Shown one piece after another: positions 1 through 7,296 of a stretch of 64,000 nt of DNA. Each line of letters begins with the position of its first letter. The first letter of the stretch is position 1. This DNA comes from RGIG5579 sp045541915 (GTDB lineage: Bacteria; Bacillota; Clostridia; Oscillospirales; SIG627). The notes below the pieces were generated by a model. It searched no databases. It worked only from the letters and a program-made list of their open reading frames with translations, and was not told the origin of the DNA. A program made the position numbers and the translations under genes. The stretch lies in contig JAZQJZ010000032.1 in NCBI GenBank assembly GCA_045541915.1, positions 1 through 64,000 of the forward strand. Direction: 5' to 3'.

Positions 1-1
1 T

Positions 2-271
2 TGTTGGGTGATGCACGAGCAGAGTATTATCAATTCCATACTTGAGAAACTGGATACACAGAACTGTGAGGTGAAATGCGTCTCGCTTGTAGCGGATGAA
101 AAGACTCTGTGTGAAAGATTGGCAATGGATGTAGAAAGAGGTATCCGTTCTGAAGATATCATTGAGCGAAGCATAGCAAGAATACCGATGTATCAAGCAT
201 TGGGTACCATTAAAATTGATACCAACGCCAAAAACGTGGCTATGATTGCCAATGAGATAAAGCAGTTGTAA
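2..271 (+). CDS. C-terminal part of a nucleotide kinase-like (P-loop) protein, cut by the window edge
   Basis: The reading frame is open from the first bases of the window, so this is the last ~90 residues of a longer protein. A GTG at 8 is in frame, but no ribosome site precedes it and the frame continues upstream (Cys-Trp before Val-Met-His-Glu-Gln). The pattern WVMHEQSI followed later by SLVADEKTL, ERGIRSEDIIERSI and a closing IDT segment matches the C-terminal half of small bacterial nucleotide/shikimate-kinase-like AAA proteins. There the Walker A and acceptor-binding parts lie upstream. The substrate cannot be told from this fragment. A methyltransferase follows after 25 bases and may be co-transcribed. 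Confidence 0.6.
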   Translation, partial: CWVMHEQSIINSILEKLDTQNCEVKCVSLVADEKTLCERLAMDVERGIRSEDIIERSIARIPMYQALGTIKIDTNAKNVAMIANEIKQL

Positions 272-305
272 TACTGTCAAATTCTTATTTGTAGGTATGT
301 GTGTT

Positions 306-896
306 ATGGATGTAATTACTCATTATGATTTATTAGTGGATGAAAATAACGACCCTTTTCGTGACCCGCCTCCACTACAAGAATATATGAACGGATGGGA
401 TGGAGAACTATTTTTAGAATCATTAGAACTTTCCAATAATAAAAATGTTCTTGAAATTGGTATAGGAACAGGAAGAATTGCTGTAAAGGTTGCTCCATAC
501 TGTATGAAATTAACAGGAATAGATATTTCGCCCAAGACTATAGAACGAGCAAGAGAAAACCTAAAAGATTATTCTAACATTTGCTTTGTTTGTGGTGATT
601 TTAACGAATACGGTTTTGTTGAAACCTTTGATGTAATTTACTCATCGCTTACAATGATGCATTTTAAGGATAAAAAACAAGTCATATTAAAAGTTGCCGC
701 ATTGTTAAATGATGGTGGTATTTTTTGTTTATCTATTGACAAAAATCAAAGCGAGTACATTGATATGGGAACTCGCAAAGTTAAAATATACCCTGATACA
801 CCTGACAACATTATTTCTCTTATAGATGCATCGTCTATGAATGTTGCAAATGTTTTTGAAACAGACAATGCATATATCATTGTTAGCAACAAATAA
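306..896 (+). CDS. class I SAM-dependent methyltransferase
   Basis: About 196 residues with a Rossmann methyltransferase core. Motif I is VLEIGIGTGRIA (SAM-binding glycine loop), followed by the acidic residue of motif II in LTGIDISPKTIERAR. A VCGDF segment (adenine contact) and an IYSSLTMMHF strand come next. I place the start at 306 because GTAGGT at 291-296 lies ~10 bases upstream. An ATG at 297 in the same frame gives three extra residues and overlaps that site. Substrate is unknown; proteins of this size and layout act on small molecules or on tRNA. The gene is clearly more AT-rich than what follows after 1 kb, so it may be acquired together with the kinase-like gene before it. Confidence 0.85.
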   Translation: MDVITHYDLLVDENNDPFRDPPPLQEYMNGWDGELFLESLELSNNKNVLEIGIGTGRIAVKVAPYCMKLTGIDISPKTIERARENLKDYSNICFVCGDFNEYGFVETFDVIYSSLTMMHFKDKKQVILKVAALLNDGGIFCLSIDKNQSEYIDMGTRKVKIYPDTPDNIISLIDASSMNVANVFETDNAYIIVSNK

Positions 897-984
897 TCAA
901 ACAAATTCCAATATGTCGAAAAGCTTTGAGCAGATGGATGACCCCATCTGTTTATGGTTCCTTGTTTAGAAGTTTTCGGAAGCT

Positions 985-1010
985 TGAAACCCTTTTTCAA
1001 AAGGGTTTCA
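985..1010. repeat. perfect inverted repeat downstream of the methyltransferase
   Basis: TGAAACCCTTTT at 985-996 is perfectly complementary to AAAAGGGTTTCA at 999-1010. There is no U-tract on either side, so it is a weak candidate terminator. It lies just before the clearer terminator at 1027. Confidence 0.5.
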
Positions 1011-1026
1011 TATCTGATTCAAAACC

Positions 1027-1056
1027 AAAAAAGAGCCCGATCGGGCTCTTTTTTTC
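1027..1056. terminator. bidirectional intrinsic terminator
   Basis: A perfect palindrome (AAAAAAGAGCCCGA and its complement) is flanked by A and T tracts on both sides. It serves the leftward cotJ operon, whose last stop is at 1058. It could also stop read-through from the rightward methyltransferase. Confidence 0.85.
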
Positions 1057-1057
1057 T

Positions 1058-1669
1058 TTAATGGCACCCACACCCCTTGTCAAATTCGGGATTAAAGGCG
1101 TAGAAGTTCTTTTCGTCCAGTCTGTCCTGAGCAATGCGCAGAGCATCACCGAATCTCTGGTAATGCACCAGCTCTCTTGCACGCAGGTATTTGATGGGAT
1201 CGCGCACGTCGGGATCATCCACCAAACGGAGAATGTTGTCGTAGGTGACTCTTGCCTTTTGTTCTGCGGCCAGGTCTTCGTTTAGATCGGCAATGAGATC
1301 TCCCTTCACACCGATATATTTCATATCGCAAGGAACCCCGGCGGCCGAAGCCGGATAAATACCCGCGGTATGATCAACAAAATGAGGATCCATACCGGCG
1401 GCGCGGAAGTCATCGGCAGAAAGGCCCTTGGTCAACTGAAACAGAATGGCACCGATCATTTCCAGGTGGGCCAATTCTTCGGTTCCCACGTCGGTTAAGA
1501 TGCCAATGATTTCGTTGTGCTTGGCGGTGTAGCGCTGATTCAGATAGCGCATGGCCGCGGCCAATTCTCCGTCCGGTCCGCCCAATTGACTGACAATGAC
1601 CTTGGCGTAATGGGCATTGGGGTTTTTAATTTTAACGGGGTATTGAAGCTTTCTGTCATAAGTCCACAT
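1058..1669 (-). CDS. cotJC: spore coat protein CotJC, manganese-catalase family
   Basis: 203 residues, the full length for CotJC. It is a ferritin-like four-helix protein of the dimanganese catalase family. Candidate metal ligands are visible at the spacing known from Mn-catalases: Glu35, Glu65, His68, Glu136 and His169 (DGEL, EELAHLE, EDLAAEQ, ARELVHY). In sporulating Firmicutes this protein is part of the inner coat and may remove peroxide. It is the last gene of a leftward cotJA-JB-JC operon, 3 bases after cotJB. The C-terminus ends in Cys-Gly-Cys-His, unusual for the family but fitting the Cys-rich CotJA upstream; disulfide or metal cross-linking is only an inference. A terminator follows directly. 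Confidence 0.93.
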   Translation of the reverse strand: MWTYDRKLQYPVKIKNPNAHYAKVIVSQLGGPDGELAAAMRYLNQRYTAKHNEIIGILTDVGTEELAHLEMIGAILFQLTKGLSADDFRAAGMDPHFVDHTAGIYPASAAGVPCDMKYIGVKGDLIADLNEDLAAEQKARVTYDNILRLVDDPDVRDPIKYLRARELVHYQRFGDALRIAQDRLDEKNFYAFNPEFDKGCGCH

Positions 1670-1672
1670 AAT

Positions 1673-1927
1673 TCAGTTTGCCTCCTTTTCCCACGGCCAG
1701 GGATCGTCTACCCAACGCCAGCAATTGCCGTCGTAGTTTCCGTAGATGGTAAGAGGGCCGTACGTGGATTCGTATTGTTCTTTTAAGGTTTTGGAAGCGT
1801 TGCGATGCTGGCAATAGTAGTTCAGCGCTTCCTGACAGGTAGGATGTCCGTTCAGGTAAAGAGCGGCTTCATAAACAGCAAAATCTTCTGCCTGAATCTC
1901 TTTTAATAGTGCACTTTTGTGATTCAT
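1673..1927 (-). CDS. cotJB: spore coat protein CotJB
   Basis: 84 residues, matching the CotJB family in length and pattern: an N-terminal helix (LLKEIQAEDFAVYEAALYLNGHPTCQEAL), a central helix with YYCQHRNASKTLKEQYESTYGPLT, and the typical aromatic end WRWVDDPWPWEKEAN. CotJB is a small structural coat protein made with CotJA and CotJC in the mother cell. The stop of CotJA (1931) and the start here (1927) are only a few bases apart and the CotJC start follows after 3 bases, so the three are surely translated from one message. Confidence 0.92.
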   Translation of the reverse strand: MNHKSALLKEIQAEDFAVYEAALYLNGHPTCQEALNYYCQHRNASKTLKEQYESTYGPLTIYGNYDGNCWRWVDDPWPWEKEAN

Positions 1928-1930
1928 CTT

Positions 1931-2554
1931 TTAGCCCCTCCCAGATGCCAGAAAAGGCTTGTTCAATTCACAGAAAACGGTTCCGTTGCAAAGCCCTTCT
2001 CTGGGATCATACAACTGCTGAAAGGTTTGATGGGGCGCATAAACCATAGCAAGGCTTCTGCCTTCCAGACAGCAATCGCGAGAGGCGCCTTTGGCGCACT
2101 CCTTGCAGTCCCAATCGGCGGTGGTACGGGTCACAGTGGTGCGGGTGTTGCCGCAACCACAGTCGCTGGTACGGGTCACAGTGGTGCGGGTGTTGCCGCA
2201 ACCACAGTCGCTGGTACGGGTCACAGTGGTACGAGTGTTGCCGCAACCACAGTCGCCGGTACGGGTCACAGTGGTACGAGTGTTGCCGCATCCGCAATCT
2301 CCGGTATTTTTCCAGGTGGTGTCGGCAAGGTCAGAAGTGCGAGTTACAGTGGCGCGATTGGTTTCACCGCAGCCACAATTGGAGGTGGTTCTCCAAGTGT
2401 TGTTGCCGCAGCCGCAATTGGAGGTGGTTCTCCAAGTGTTGTTGCCACAGCCACAATTGGAGGTGGTTCTCCAAGCGTTGTTGCCACAGCCACAACTGGA
2501 GGGCGTTCTCCAGGCGCTTTCTCTGCAAGAGCAGGAATGGTTTTGATTGTTCAC
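1931..2554 (-). CDS. cotJA: CotJA-domain spore coat protein with a long Cys-Gly repeat N-terminus
   Basis: The last ~45 residues (LAMVYAPHQTFQQLYDPREG... to LNKPFLASGRG) are a recognisable CotJA domain. Known CotJA proteins are usually only about 80 residues, but this one is ~207. The extra N-terminus is built of two repeat families. Four copies of a 13-residue unit (like WRTTSNCGCGNNT) are followed by four copies of a 15-residue unit (CGCGNTRTTVTRTSD). I chose a GTG start at 2554 because AAGGGG lies 9 bases upstream. In-frame upstream starts at 2659 (TTG) and 2623 (ATG) have no ribosome site and would add ~35 residues of poor coding look. The dense CGCG motifs suggest cross-linking by disulfides or metals in the coat; this is inference. 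Confidence 0.82.
   Translation of the reverse strand: MNNQNHSCSCRESAWRTPSSCGCGNNAWRTTSNCGCGNNTWRTTSNCGCGNNTWRTTSNCGCGETNRATVTRTSDLADTTWKNTGDCGCGNTRTTVTRTGDCGCGNTRTTVTRTSDCGCGNTRTTVTRTSDCGCGNTRTTVTRTTADWDCKECAKGASRDCCLEGRSLAMVYAPHQTFQQLYDPREGLCNGTVFCELNKPFLASGRG
2123..2302 (-). repeat. four tandem 45-bp repeats coding CGCGNTRTTVTRTSD units
   Basis: Four near-identical 45-bp copies start at 2123, 2168, 2213 and 2258. Copy differences are mostly single bases. The unit length is a multiple of three, so copy-number change keeps the CotJA reading frame. Confidence 0.95.
2379..2534 (-). repeat. four tandem 39-bp repeats coding 13-residue CGCGNN(T)WRTTSN units
   Basis: Copies begin at 2379, 2418, 2457 and 2496, the last one diverged. 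This is a second in-frame repeat family in the same gene, separated from the 45-bp array by ~75 bp of related but degenerate sequence. Confidence 0.9.
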
Positions 2555-2746
2555 GGTGTTTTTCCCCTTATCTAATTTGGTTTCCCGTGAAAACGGGATT
2601 TGAGCGGGACGCTCATTGACCATTATATGGATTAGAATTGGATGGGTTCTCGGCTTCAAACGAGCTTTTTTTCAGGATCTTTGTCTGAACCGAAAAAAAT
2701 AAAAAAAAGGAAGAAAAAATGGAACTATTTCGTTTTGTATGTTAAT

Positions 2747-3502
2747 TTATCCTCCCAGCAAAACATCCAGCGCCATCATAATCGAAAAACCGACTCCCAC
2801 TGCAAAGCACCCCATCCGAAATCCTTTTCCTTGGGCAACGGCTGGAATGAGCTCCTCCGTTACCACATAAAGCATAGCGCCGGCGGCAAAGGATAAAACA
2901 TAGGGGAGGATCGCGGCAATATAGTGAGTCAAAAGCAGAGCCAAAACAGCGCCCACCGGTTCCACTGCGCCGGAAAGGGCACCGAGGGCGAAGGCCTTTT
3001 TCTTGGGAGTGCCAACGGCGGAAAGCGGTAGGGAAATAATGGCTCCCTCGGGGAAGTTTTGAATGGCAATTCCGATGGAAAGCACCATGGCTCCGGCCAG
3101 CGCAGTGACATGTTTGTTCTGCAGATAGCCGGCGAAAACCACCCCCACCGCCATTCCTTCGGGAATGTTGTGAAGGGTGACGGCCAGTGCCATTAGGCGC
3201 CCACCGGATCCCAGTGCAGCCTTTTTCCCTGCTCGGGAAAGGAAAAGATCTCCCACCAAAAAAATACCCATTCCACACAAAAGACCGGAGACGGCAGGGA
3301 AGACACTATTTGCCATTTGAATGGAAGGAATCAAAAGAGACCAAACCGATGCGGCGATCATCACGCCGGCGGCAAAGCCAAAGAATAACTTTTTCATAGA
3401 ATCGCTTAAAGTGTTCTTGAGAAAAAATACACAAAAAGCGCCGACGACCGTTCCGAAAAACGGAAGAAAAACGCCAAAAAGAATAACAAGAGACTCGTTC
3501 AT
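2747..3502 (-). CDS. ZIP-family divalent metal transporter (ZupT-like)
   Basis: 251 residues from an ATG at 3502 with AGGAGG 6 bases upstream; a longer frame to 3538 lacks a site. The protein has about eight hydrophobic segments. Signature helices are HNIPEGMAVGVVFAG, with the metal-binding His-Asn-Pro-Glu, and IAIQNFPEGAIISLPL, with the second Asn-Pro-Glu. Both are hallmarks of ZIP transporters of the ZupT/GufA branch, which import Zn, Mn or Fe down a gradient. The second motif has Gln-Asn where many relatives have His-Asn. It sits alone, transcribed leftward toward the cotJ operon; a role in metal supply for the Mn-type CotJC is possible but only suggested by position. Confidence 0.9.
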   Translation of the reverse strand: MNESLVILFGVFLPFFGTVVGAFCVFFLKNTLSDSMKKLFFGFAAGVMIAASVWSLLIPSIQMANSVFPAVSGLLCGMGIFLVGDLFLSRAGKKAALGSGGRLMALAVTLHNIPEGMAVGVVFAGYLQNKHVTALAGAMVLSIGIAIQNFPEGAIISLPLSAVGTPKKKAFALGALSGAVEPVGAVLALLLTHYIAAILPYVLSFAAGAMLYVVTEELIPAVAQGKGFRMGCFAVGVGFSIMMALDVLLGG

Positions 3503-3672
3503 ACAGTCCCTCCTTGTACGATTTTGAAAAGGAAACACAAGGCTTCCTTACTGAGTAGTATATTTTTTTGACGGTGATTTTGATAAATGTTTCATAATTG
3601 GTATTTTATTTGCACAAAACGGTCAAAAATATCAAAGTTTACAAAAAAAAGAACAAAATGTTAAGAAAAGTG

Positions 3673-3701
3673 TTGATTTTGATGAAGTAATGTGTTAAAA
3701 T
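3673..3701 (+). promoter_or_regulatory. sigma-A-type promoter of the HU gene
   Basis: -35 TTGATT at 3673-3678 and -10 TAAAAT at 3696-3701 are spaced by 17 bp. The HU ribosome site (GGAGG, 3736-3740) lies ~35 bp downstream. Confidence 0.8.
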
Positions 3702-3749
3702 GAGGTAGCAATTTAATTTGATAATGAAAATTTTTGGAGGATGTTTACT

Positions 3750-4025
3750 ATGAATAAGACCGAACTGATTGCAGCAGCTGCAGCAGCTGCAAATGTATCT
3801 AAGAAGGATGCCGCTGCTGTGATCGATGCAACCTTTGCTGCTATCACCGCTTCTTTGGCAAAGGAAGAAAAGGTTCAGCTGATCGGCTTTGGTACCTTTG
3901 AAGCTCGCAAGCGCGCAGCTCGCGACGGCAAGAACCCCTTGACCGGCAAGGCAATCAAGATTGCTGCTTGCAAGGTTCCTGCTTTTAAGGCCGGTGCCGC
4001 TCTGAAAGCTGCTGTCAATAAGTAA
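3750..4025 (+). CDS. hup: HU-family DNA-binding protein
   Basis: 91 residues, the standard HU length. It begins MNKTELIAAAAAAANVSKKDA, contains the core IGFGTFEARKRAARDGKNPLTGKAIKIAACKVPAFKAG (the beta-arm with its conserved Arg and the Asn-Pro tip that kinks DNA) and ends LKAAVNK. HU coats and bends the chromosome as a dimer. The start at 3750 is set by GGAGG 9 bases upstream; an earlier ATG at 3741 overlaps the site. It has its own consensus promoter and a strong terminator, so it is a single-gene unit. Its codons are strongly biased, as expected for a very abundant protein. The N-terminal alanine run is longer than in most HU proteins. Confidence 0.97.
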   Translation: MNKTELIAAAAAAANVSKKDAAAVIDATFAAITASLAKEEKVQLIGFGTFEARKRAARDGKNPLTGKAIKIAACKVPAFKAGAALKAAVNK

Positions 4026-4030
4026 GAATC

Positions 4031-4068
4031 AAAAAGGAACAGGAGCCGATCGGTTCCTGTTCCTTTTT
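4031..4068 (+). terminator. intrinsic terminator after HU
   Basis: A 14-bp perfect stem (AAAAAGGAACAGGA paired to its complement) has a further CCGATCGG pairing in the loop and ends in a T tract. It begins 5 bases after the HU stop. Confidence 0.9.
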
Positions 4069-4118
4069 CTACGCAAAGCGCGTTTCATTTTTAGAATCTT
4101 TTTTAGGAGAAAGAAAAG

Positions 4119-6011
4119 ATGTCCTTCGAGAAAACGATCCGAAGAATTTCCGCAAGTTCTTCTTTGCGAATCGCAGTTCTTTTTTTGGCCGATGCTTTTG
4201 TCCTGTATTTCTCGTACTTTTTTGCTATGTTTCTCCGGTTTGATTTTCAGTTCAGTAACATCGGAAGCGAAAATGTGCGTGTTTGGCTTTGGAGCATGCC
4301 ATTTTTTGTATTGGCAACCGCAGCTGTATTTTTTTGTTTTCACTTGTACCATAGTGTTTGGAGCTATGTGGGCATTGTAGAACTGAGAAACCTTGTGATT
4401 TCCTATGGGGCGCGTTTTCCTGTTTACTGTGCCATCGCATGGGTTTTGTGGCTCATTTTGGGTGCCCGGATGCCCTATTCTTGCTATATCATGGGCTTTG
4501 TCCTCAGCTTTTGCGGCTGTGTTGCGGTTCGGTTCGGTTACCGTTTCTTGCGTTATGTTACCAATGAAACAAGCCAAAGCAGAACCTCTGAAAATGTGAT
4601 GATCATCGGTGCCGGCGCGGCCGCACAGGTGATCGTCAGAGAATTGCAGACCTCGGATCATTATCACAGTCGGATCCGCTGTATCATTGATGATAATCCC
4701 ACAAAGCAAGGCCGTTATTTCCACGGAATTGTGATCGCGGGTGACCGGTACGAGATCAACAAGGCAGTTTCCAAGTATAACATTCATCGCATTATTTTTG
4801 CCATCCCCAGCTGCCCGGCAGAGGAGAAAAAGAAAATTCTTCACCTGTGCAAAGAAACCCGATGTAAATTGCAGACTCTTCCCGGACTTTATGAATTGCA
4901 AAACAGCGAGGTTTCCACCCGTCAGTTGCGAGATGTGAATGTGGAAGATCTTTTGGGCCGCGAGCCCATTCGTGTGGACACCCACGAATCCACCGAAGCC
5001 ATTTCCGGTAAGGTGGTCCTGGTCACCGGTGGCGGTGGTTCCATCGGCAGCGAGCTTTGCCGTCAGATTGCCAAAGCAAAGCCTAAAAAGCTGATTATAT
5101 TTGATATTTACGAAAACAATGCCTATGAAATTCAGCAGGAACTGCGGAGAAGTGAGCCGAATCTGGATCTGGAGGTCCTTATCGGTTCTGTGCGCAATAC
5201 CTCCCGCATCCATTTTGTGATTGAAAAATACCGTCCCCAATTGGTCTTTCATGCGGCGGCTCATAAGCATGTTCCCTTGATGGAAGACAGTCCCAATGAA
5301 GCGATTAAAAACAATGTGTTTGGCACCTATAAAACAGCCCTTGCTGCCGCCAAATACGGCGTGGAAAAATTCGTTTTGATTTCCACCGACAAAGCGGTGA
5401 ATCCCACCAATATTATGGGAGCCTCCAAGCGTCTTTGCGAAATGGTGGTGCAGATGATGTCCCGAGCCGGTAGTAAAACCTGTTTTTCTGCCGTTCGTTT
5501 CGGTAATGTGCTGGGAAGCAATGGCAGTGTCATTCCTCTATTTAAAAAGCAAATTGCCGCCGGAGGACCTGTTACCATTACCGACAAGAGGATCATTCGT
5601 TATTTTATGACCATTTCTGAAGCTGTTTCCTTGGTTTTGCAAGCGTCTTATTTTGCCAAGGGCGGAGAGATTTTTGTTTTGGATATGGGCGATCCCGTAA
5701 AGATCGACGATATGGCCAGAAATCTCATTCAGCTTTCCGGCTTTCGTCCCGATGTGGATATCAAAATCGAGTATACCGGTCTGCGTCCCGGAGAAAAACT
5801 GTTCGAAGAACTTTTGATGGACGAGGAGGGACTGAAGGAAACCGATAACAAATTGATCCACATTGGTCAGCCCATTGAAATGGACGATGCTGATTTTGTG
5901 AAAAAGCTAATGGAATTGGATGAGGCAAGCCGCGAGGAAACAGGGCGAATTCGCACTCTGGTTTCCGAGATGGTTCCCACATATCACCCAAAAGAAGAAA
6001 ATAAAGCATAA
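4119..6011 (+). CDS. membrane-anchored nucleotide-sugar 4,6-dehydratase/epimerase (CapD/PglF/WbpM-like)
   Basis: 630 residues, the length of the WbpM/PglF/CapD family. Four N-terminal membrane segments lie near residues 17-38, 56-78, 92-115 and 119-140. A CoA-binding-like Rossmann fold follows (IIGAGAAA, ~162-169), then the SDR catalytic half with the NAD loop TGGGGSIG (303-310), AAAHKHVPLME (~380) and STDKAVNPTNIMGASKR. In this branch the usual SDR Tyr is replaced by Met and Lys437 is kept. Relatives convert UDP-GlcNAc to a 4-keto-6-deoxy sugar for bacillosamine- or QuiNAc-type glycans. It starts with AGGAGA 11 bases upstream and is followed by a terminator. No glycosyltransferases are next to it, so the product made here is unknown. 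Confidence 0.92.
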   Translation: MSFEKTIRRISASSSLRIAVLFLADAFVLYFSYFFAMFLRFDFQFSNIGSENVRVWLWSMPFFVLATAAVFFCFHLYHSVWSYVGIVELRNLVISYGARFPVYCAIAWVLWLILGARMPYSCYIMGFVLSFCGCVAVRFGYRFLRYVTNETSQSRTSENVMIIGAGAAAQVIVRELQTSDHYHSRIRCIIDDNPTKQGRYFHGIVIAGDRYEINKAVSKYNIHRIIFAIPSCPAEEKKKILHLCKETRCKLQTLPGLYELQNSEVSTRQLRDVNVEDLLGREPIRVDTHESTEAISGKVVLVTGGGGSIGSELCRQIAKAKPKKLIIFDIYENNAYEIQQELRRSEPNLDLEVLIGSVRNTSRIHFVIEKYRPQLVFHAAAHKHVPLMEDSPNEAIKNNVFGTYKTALAAAKYGVEKFVLISTDKAVNPTNIMGASKRLCEMVVQMMSRAGSKTCFSAVRFGNVLGSNGSVIPLFKKQIAAGGPVTITDKRIIRYFMTISEAVSLVLQASYFAKGGEIFVLDMGDPVKIDDMARNLIQLSGFRPDVDIKIEYTGLRPGEKLFEELLMDEEGLKETDNKLIHIGQPIEMDDADFVKKLMELDEASREETGRIRTLVSEMVPTYHPKEENKA

Positions 6012-6012
6012 G

Positions 6013-6049
6013 AAAAAGCCGTTGGTTCATTAAGAACCAACGGCTTTTT
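6013..6049. terminator. bidirectional terminator between convergent genes
   Basis: AAAAAGCCGTTGGTTC (6013-6028) pairs perfectly with 6034-6049, with A/T tracts on both flanks. It sits between the dehydratase stop (6011) and the stop of the leftward lipoprotein (6053). Confidence 0.92.
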
Positions 6050-6052
6050 TCA

Positions 6053-7102
6053 TCAGTAAACGGTTTTGGTGGAAATCTGATCCCAAAACTGGCTGTATTC
6101 CACCTTGATCTTATCGGCTCTGGAACGATACAGATCAAAAAAGACTTGATCGTAAGCACCGGCATGCCATTCGTTCATGGTATCCCAGTATCCAAACAGC
6201 GCGGTTTCCCGGTTTTCATCCATGCGGAGCTTTTTCAGTTCCATTCTTTTTATGATATAAACTCCCGATTCGGTCACCACCGCCTCTCCCACCTGACCAA
6301 TGTCCAGTGCCTTGGAGGCCTCGTATAATTCGTCCTCGGCTTCTCCCTGGGTGAAATAGTATCCGTCGGGATAAGAGAGCATATTGGTATCTTCCCCGTA
6401 GGTTTCCACAAGAAGCCAGAAGTCGGCACCTTGTGTGGCTTCTTCGTAAATGCTCTTTGCCTTGGCAAGAGTCTCGGGGCAATGATCCTTTTTTTCTCCG
6501 GAAACAAATTTCAAAAAGATCTGCTGTACCGCAAGGTAGTTTTCTTTGTAATAAGCGTAAAACTCCTCGTCAGTAAAGGCTTCTTTTCCATCTTCGCGGA
6601 AAAGACTGTCAAAAAGCTTTAAGTACAGGGAAGAGTATTCCATTTTGCTTTCATAATGGTCCAGGGACATATAAGAGGAATGCAGATCCTTCAGGAAGGC
6701 TTCTTTGTCGCCATATACGGCCATGGTGCTTTCGATGTCATTTTGAACTGCCTTTTTTTCCTCCGAGGTCAATTTGATATGCTTTTCATTTGCCAAAAAT
6801 TTTACCGCCCAATCGTCCAAAAGGCACTGGAGAACCTCTGCCTTGAGATCGTCTTCCCGTTCCTGGGTGGAAAAATAATCCCCATCTTCCTTGAGATACA
6901 TATCTCTGTAATTTAAATAGTAATAACGAAATTCGTTGAAGGAAACGGTCTTTCCGTCAAATTTCAAGAAGTTTTCCGGATAAAGGTCTCCTTGATCCGT
7001 ATGCATTCCGCCCAGTTTTTCCGATTCTTTGGCTTGGGTGGAGCAAGAGGAAAGGGTAAAAAGAATGATCATACATAGAAGAAAAGTAGAAAGTCGTTTC
7101 AT
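6053..7102 (-). CDS. lipoprotein resembling SurA/PrsA-type peptidyl-prolyl isomerases
   Basis: 349 residues from the ATG at 7102 (AAAGGAT upstream). A lipoprotein signal ends at the lipobox LSSC, Cys20. The middle is helix-rich, like the SurA N-terminal chaperone region. The C-terminal third (AVQQIFLKFV... ATQGADFWLLVETYGEDTNMLSYPDGYYFTQGE... VYIIKRMEL) has the strand order and spacing of a parvulin domain, including the GYYF and YIIK segments. It would act outside the membrane as a folding helper for exported proteins. The parvulin catalytic His/Cys pattern is not clear, so the isomerase activity may be weak or lost and the chaperone role may dominate. It is a single-gene unit facing away from the M23 gene. 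Confidence 0.72.
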   Translation of the reverse strand: MKRLSTFLLCMIILFTLSSCSTQAKESEKLGGMHTDQGDLYPENFLKFDGKTVSFNEFRYYYLNYRDMYLKEDGDYFSTQEREDDLKAEVLQCLLDDWAVKFLANEKHIKLTSEEKKAVQNDIESTMAVYGDKEAFLKDLHSSYMSLDHYESKMEYSSLYLKLFDSLFREDGKEAFTDEEFYAYYKENYLAVQQIFLKFVSGEKKDHCPETLAKAKSIYEEATQGADFWLLVETYGEDTNMLSYPDGYYFTQGEAEDELYEASKALDIGQVGEAVVTESGVYIIKRMELKKLRMDENRETALFGYWDTMNEWHAGAYDQVFFDLYRSRADKIKVEYSQFWDQISTKTVY

Positions 7103-7296
7103 AAAGGATCCTTTCTTTATGGTTTCGATTCCTATTGTAATATGAGATTGTGAAGAATGTATGAAAAAGAAAAAAAGTTTTAAACATATCCTTTTGGAAA
7201 ATCTGACACTTTCTGACAAGAGATGCGCTATACTTGATTTTTTTTCTCATTCGTGATAAGATGAGCATGGATTTTTAGTGAAAGGAGGTTTTATTT

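Noticed and set aside
2123..2534. CRISPR-like array
   Set aside because: The units are contiguous without variable spacers and all are in the same coding frame; no cas genes are near.
1919..2575. Plus-strand frame of Thr/Val/Ala/Gly repeats (GHSGAGVAATTVAGT type)
   Set aside because: It is the complement of the CotJA repeats. Only the minus strand has the CotJA domain and CotJB/CotJC linkage.
4029..5270. 413-residue minus-strand frame antisense to the sugar dehydratase
   Set aside because: No start site, no motifs; the plus-strand gene has clear domain structure, and the frame runs into the HU terminator.
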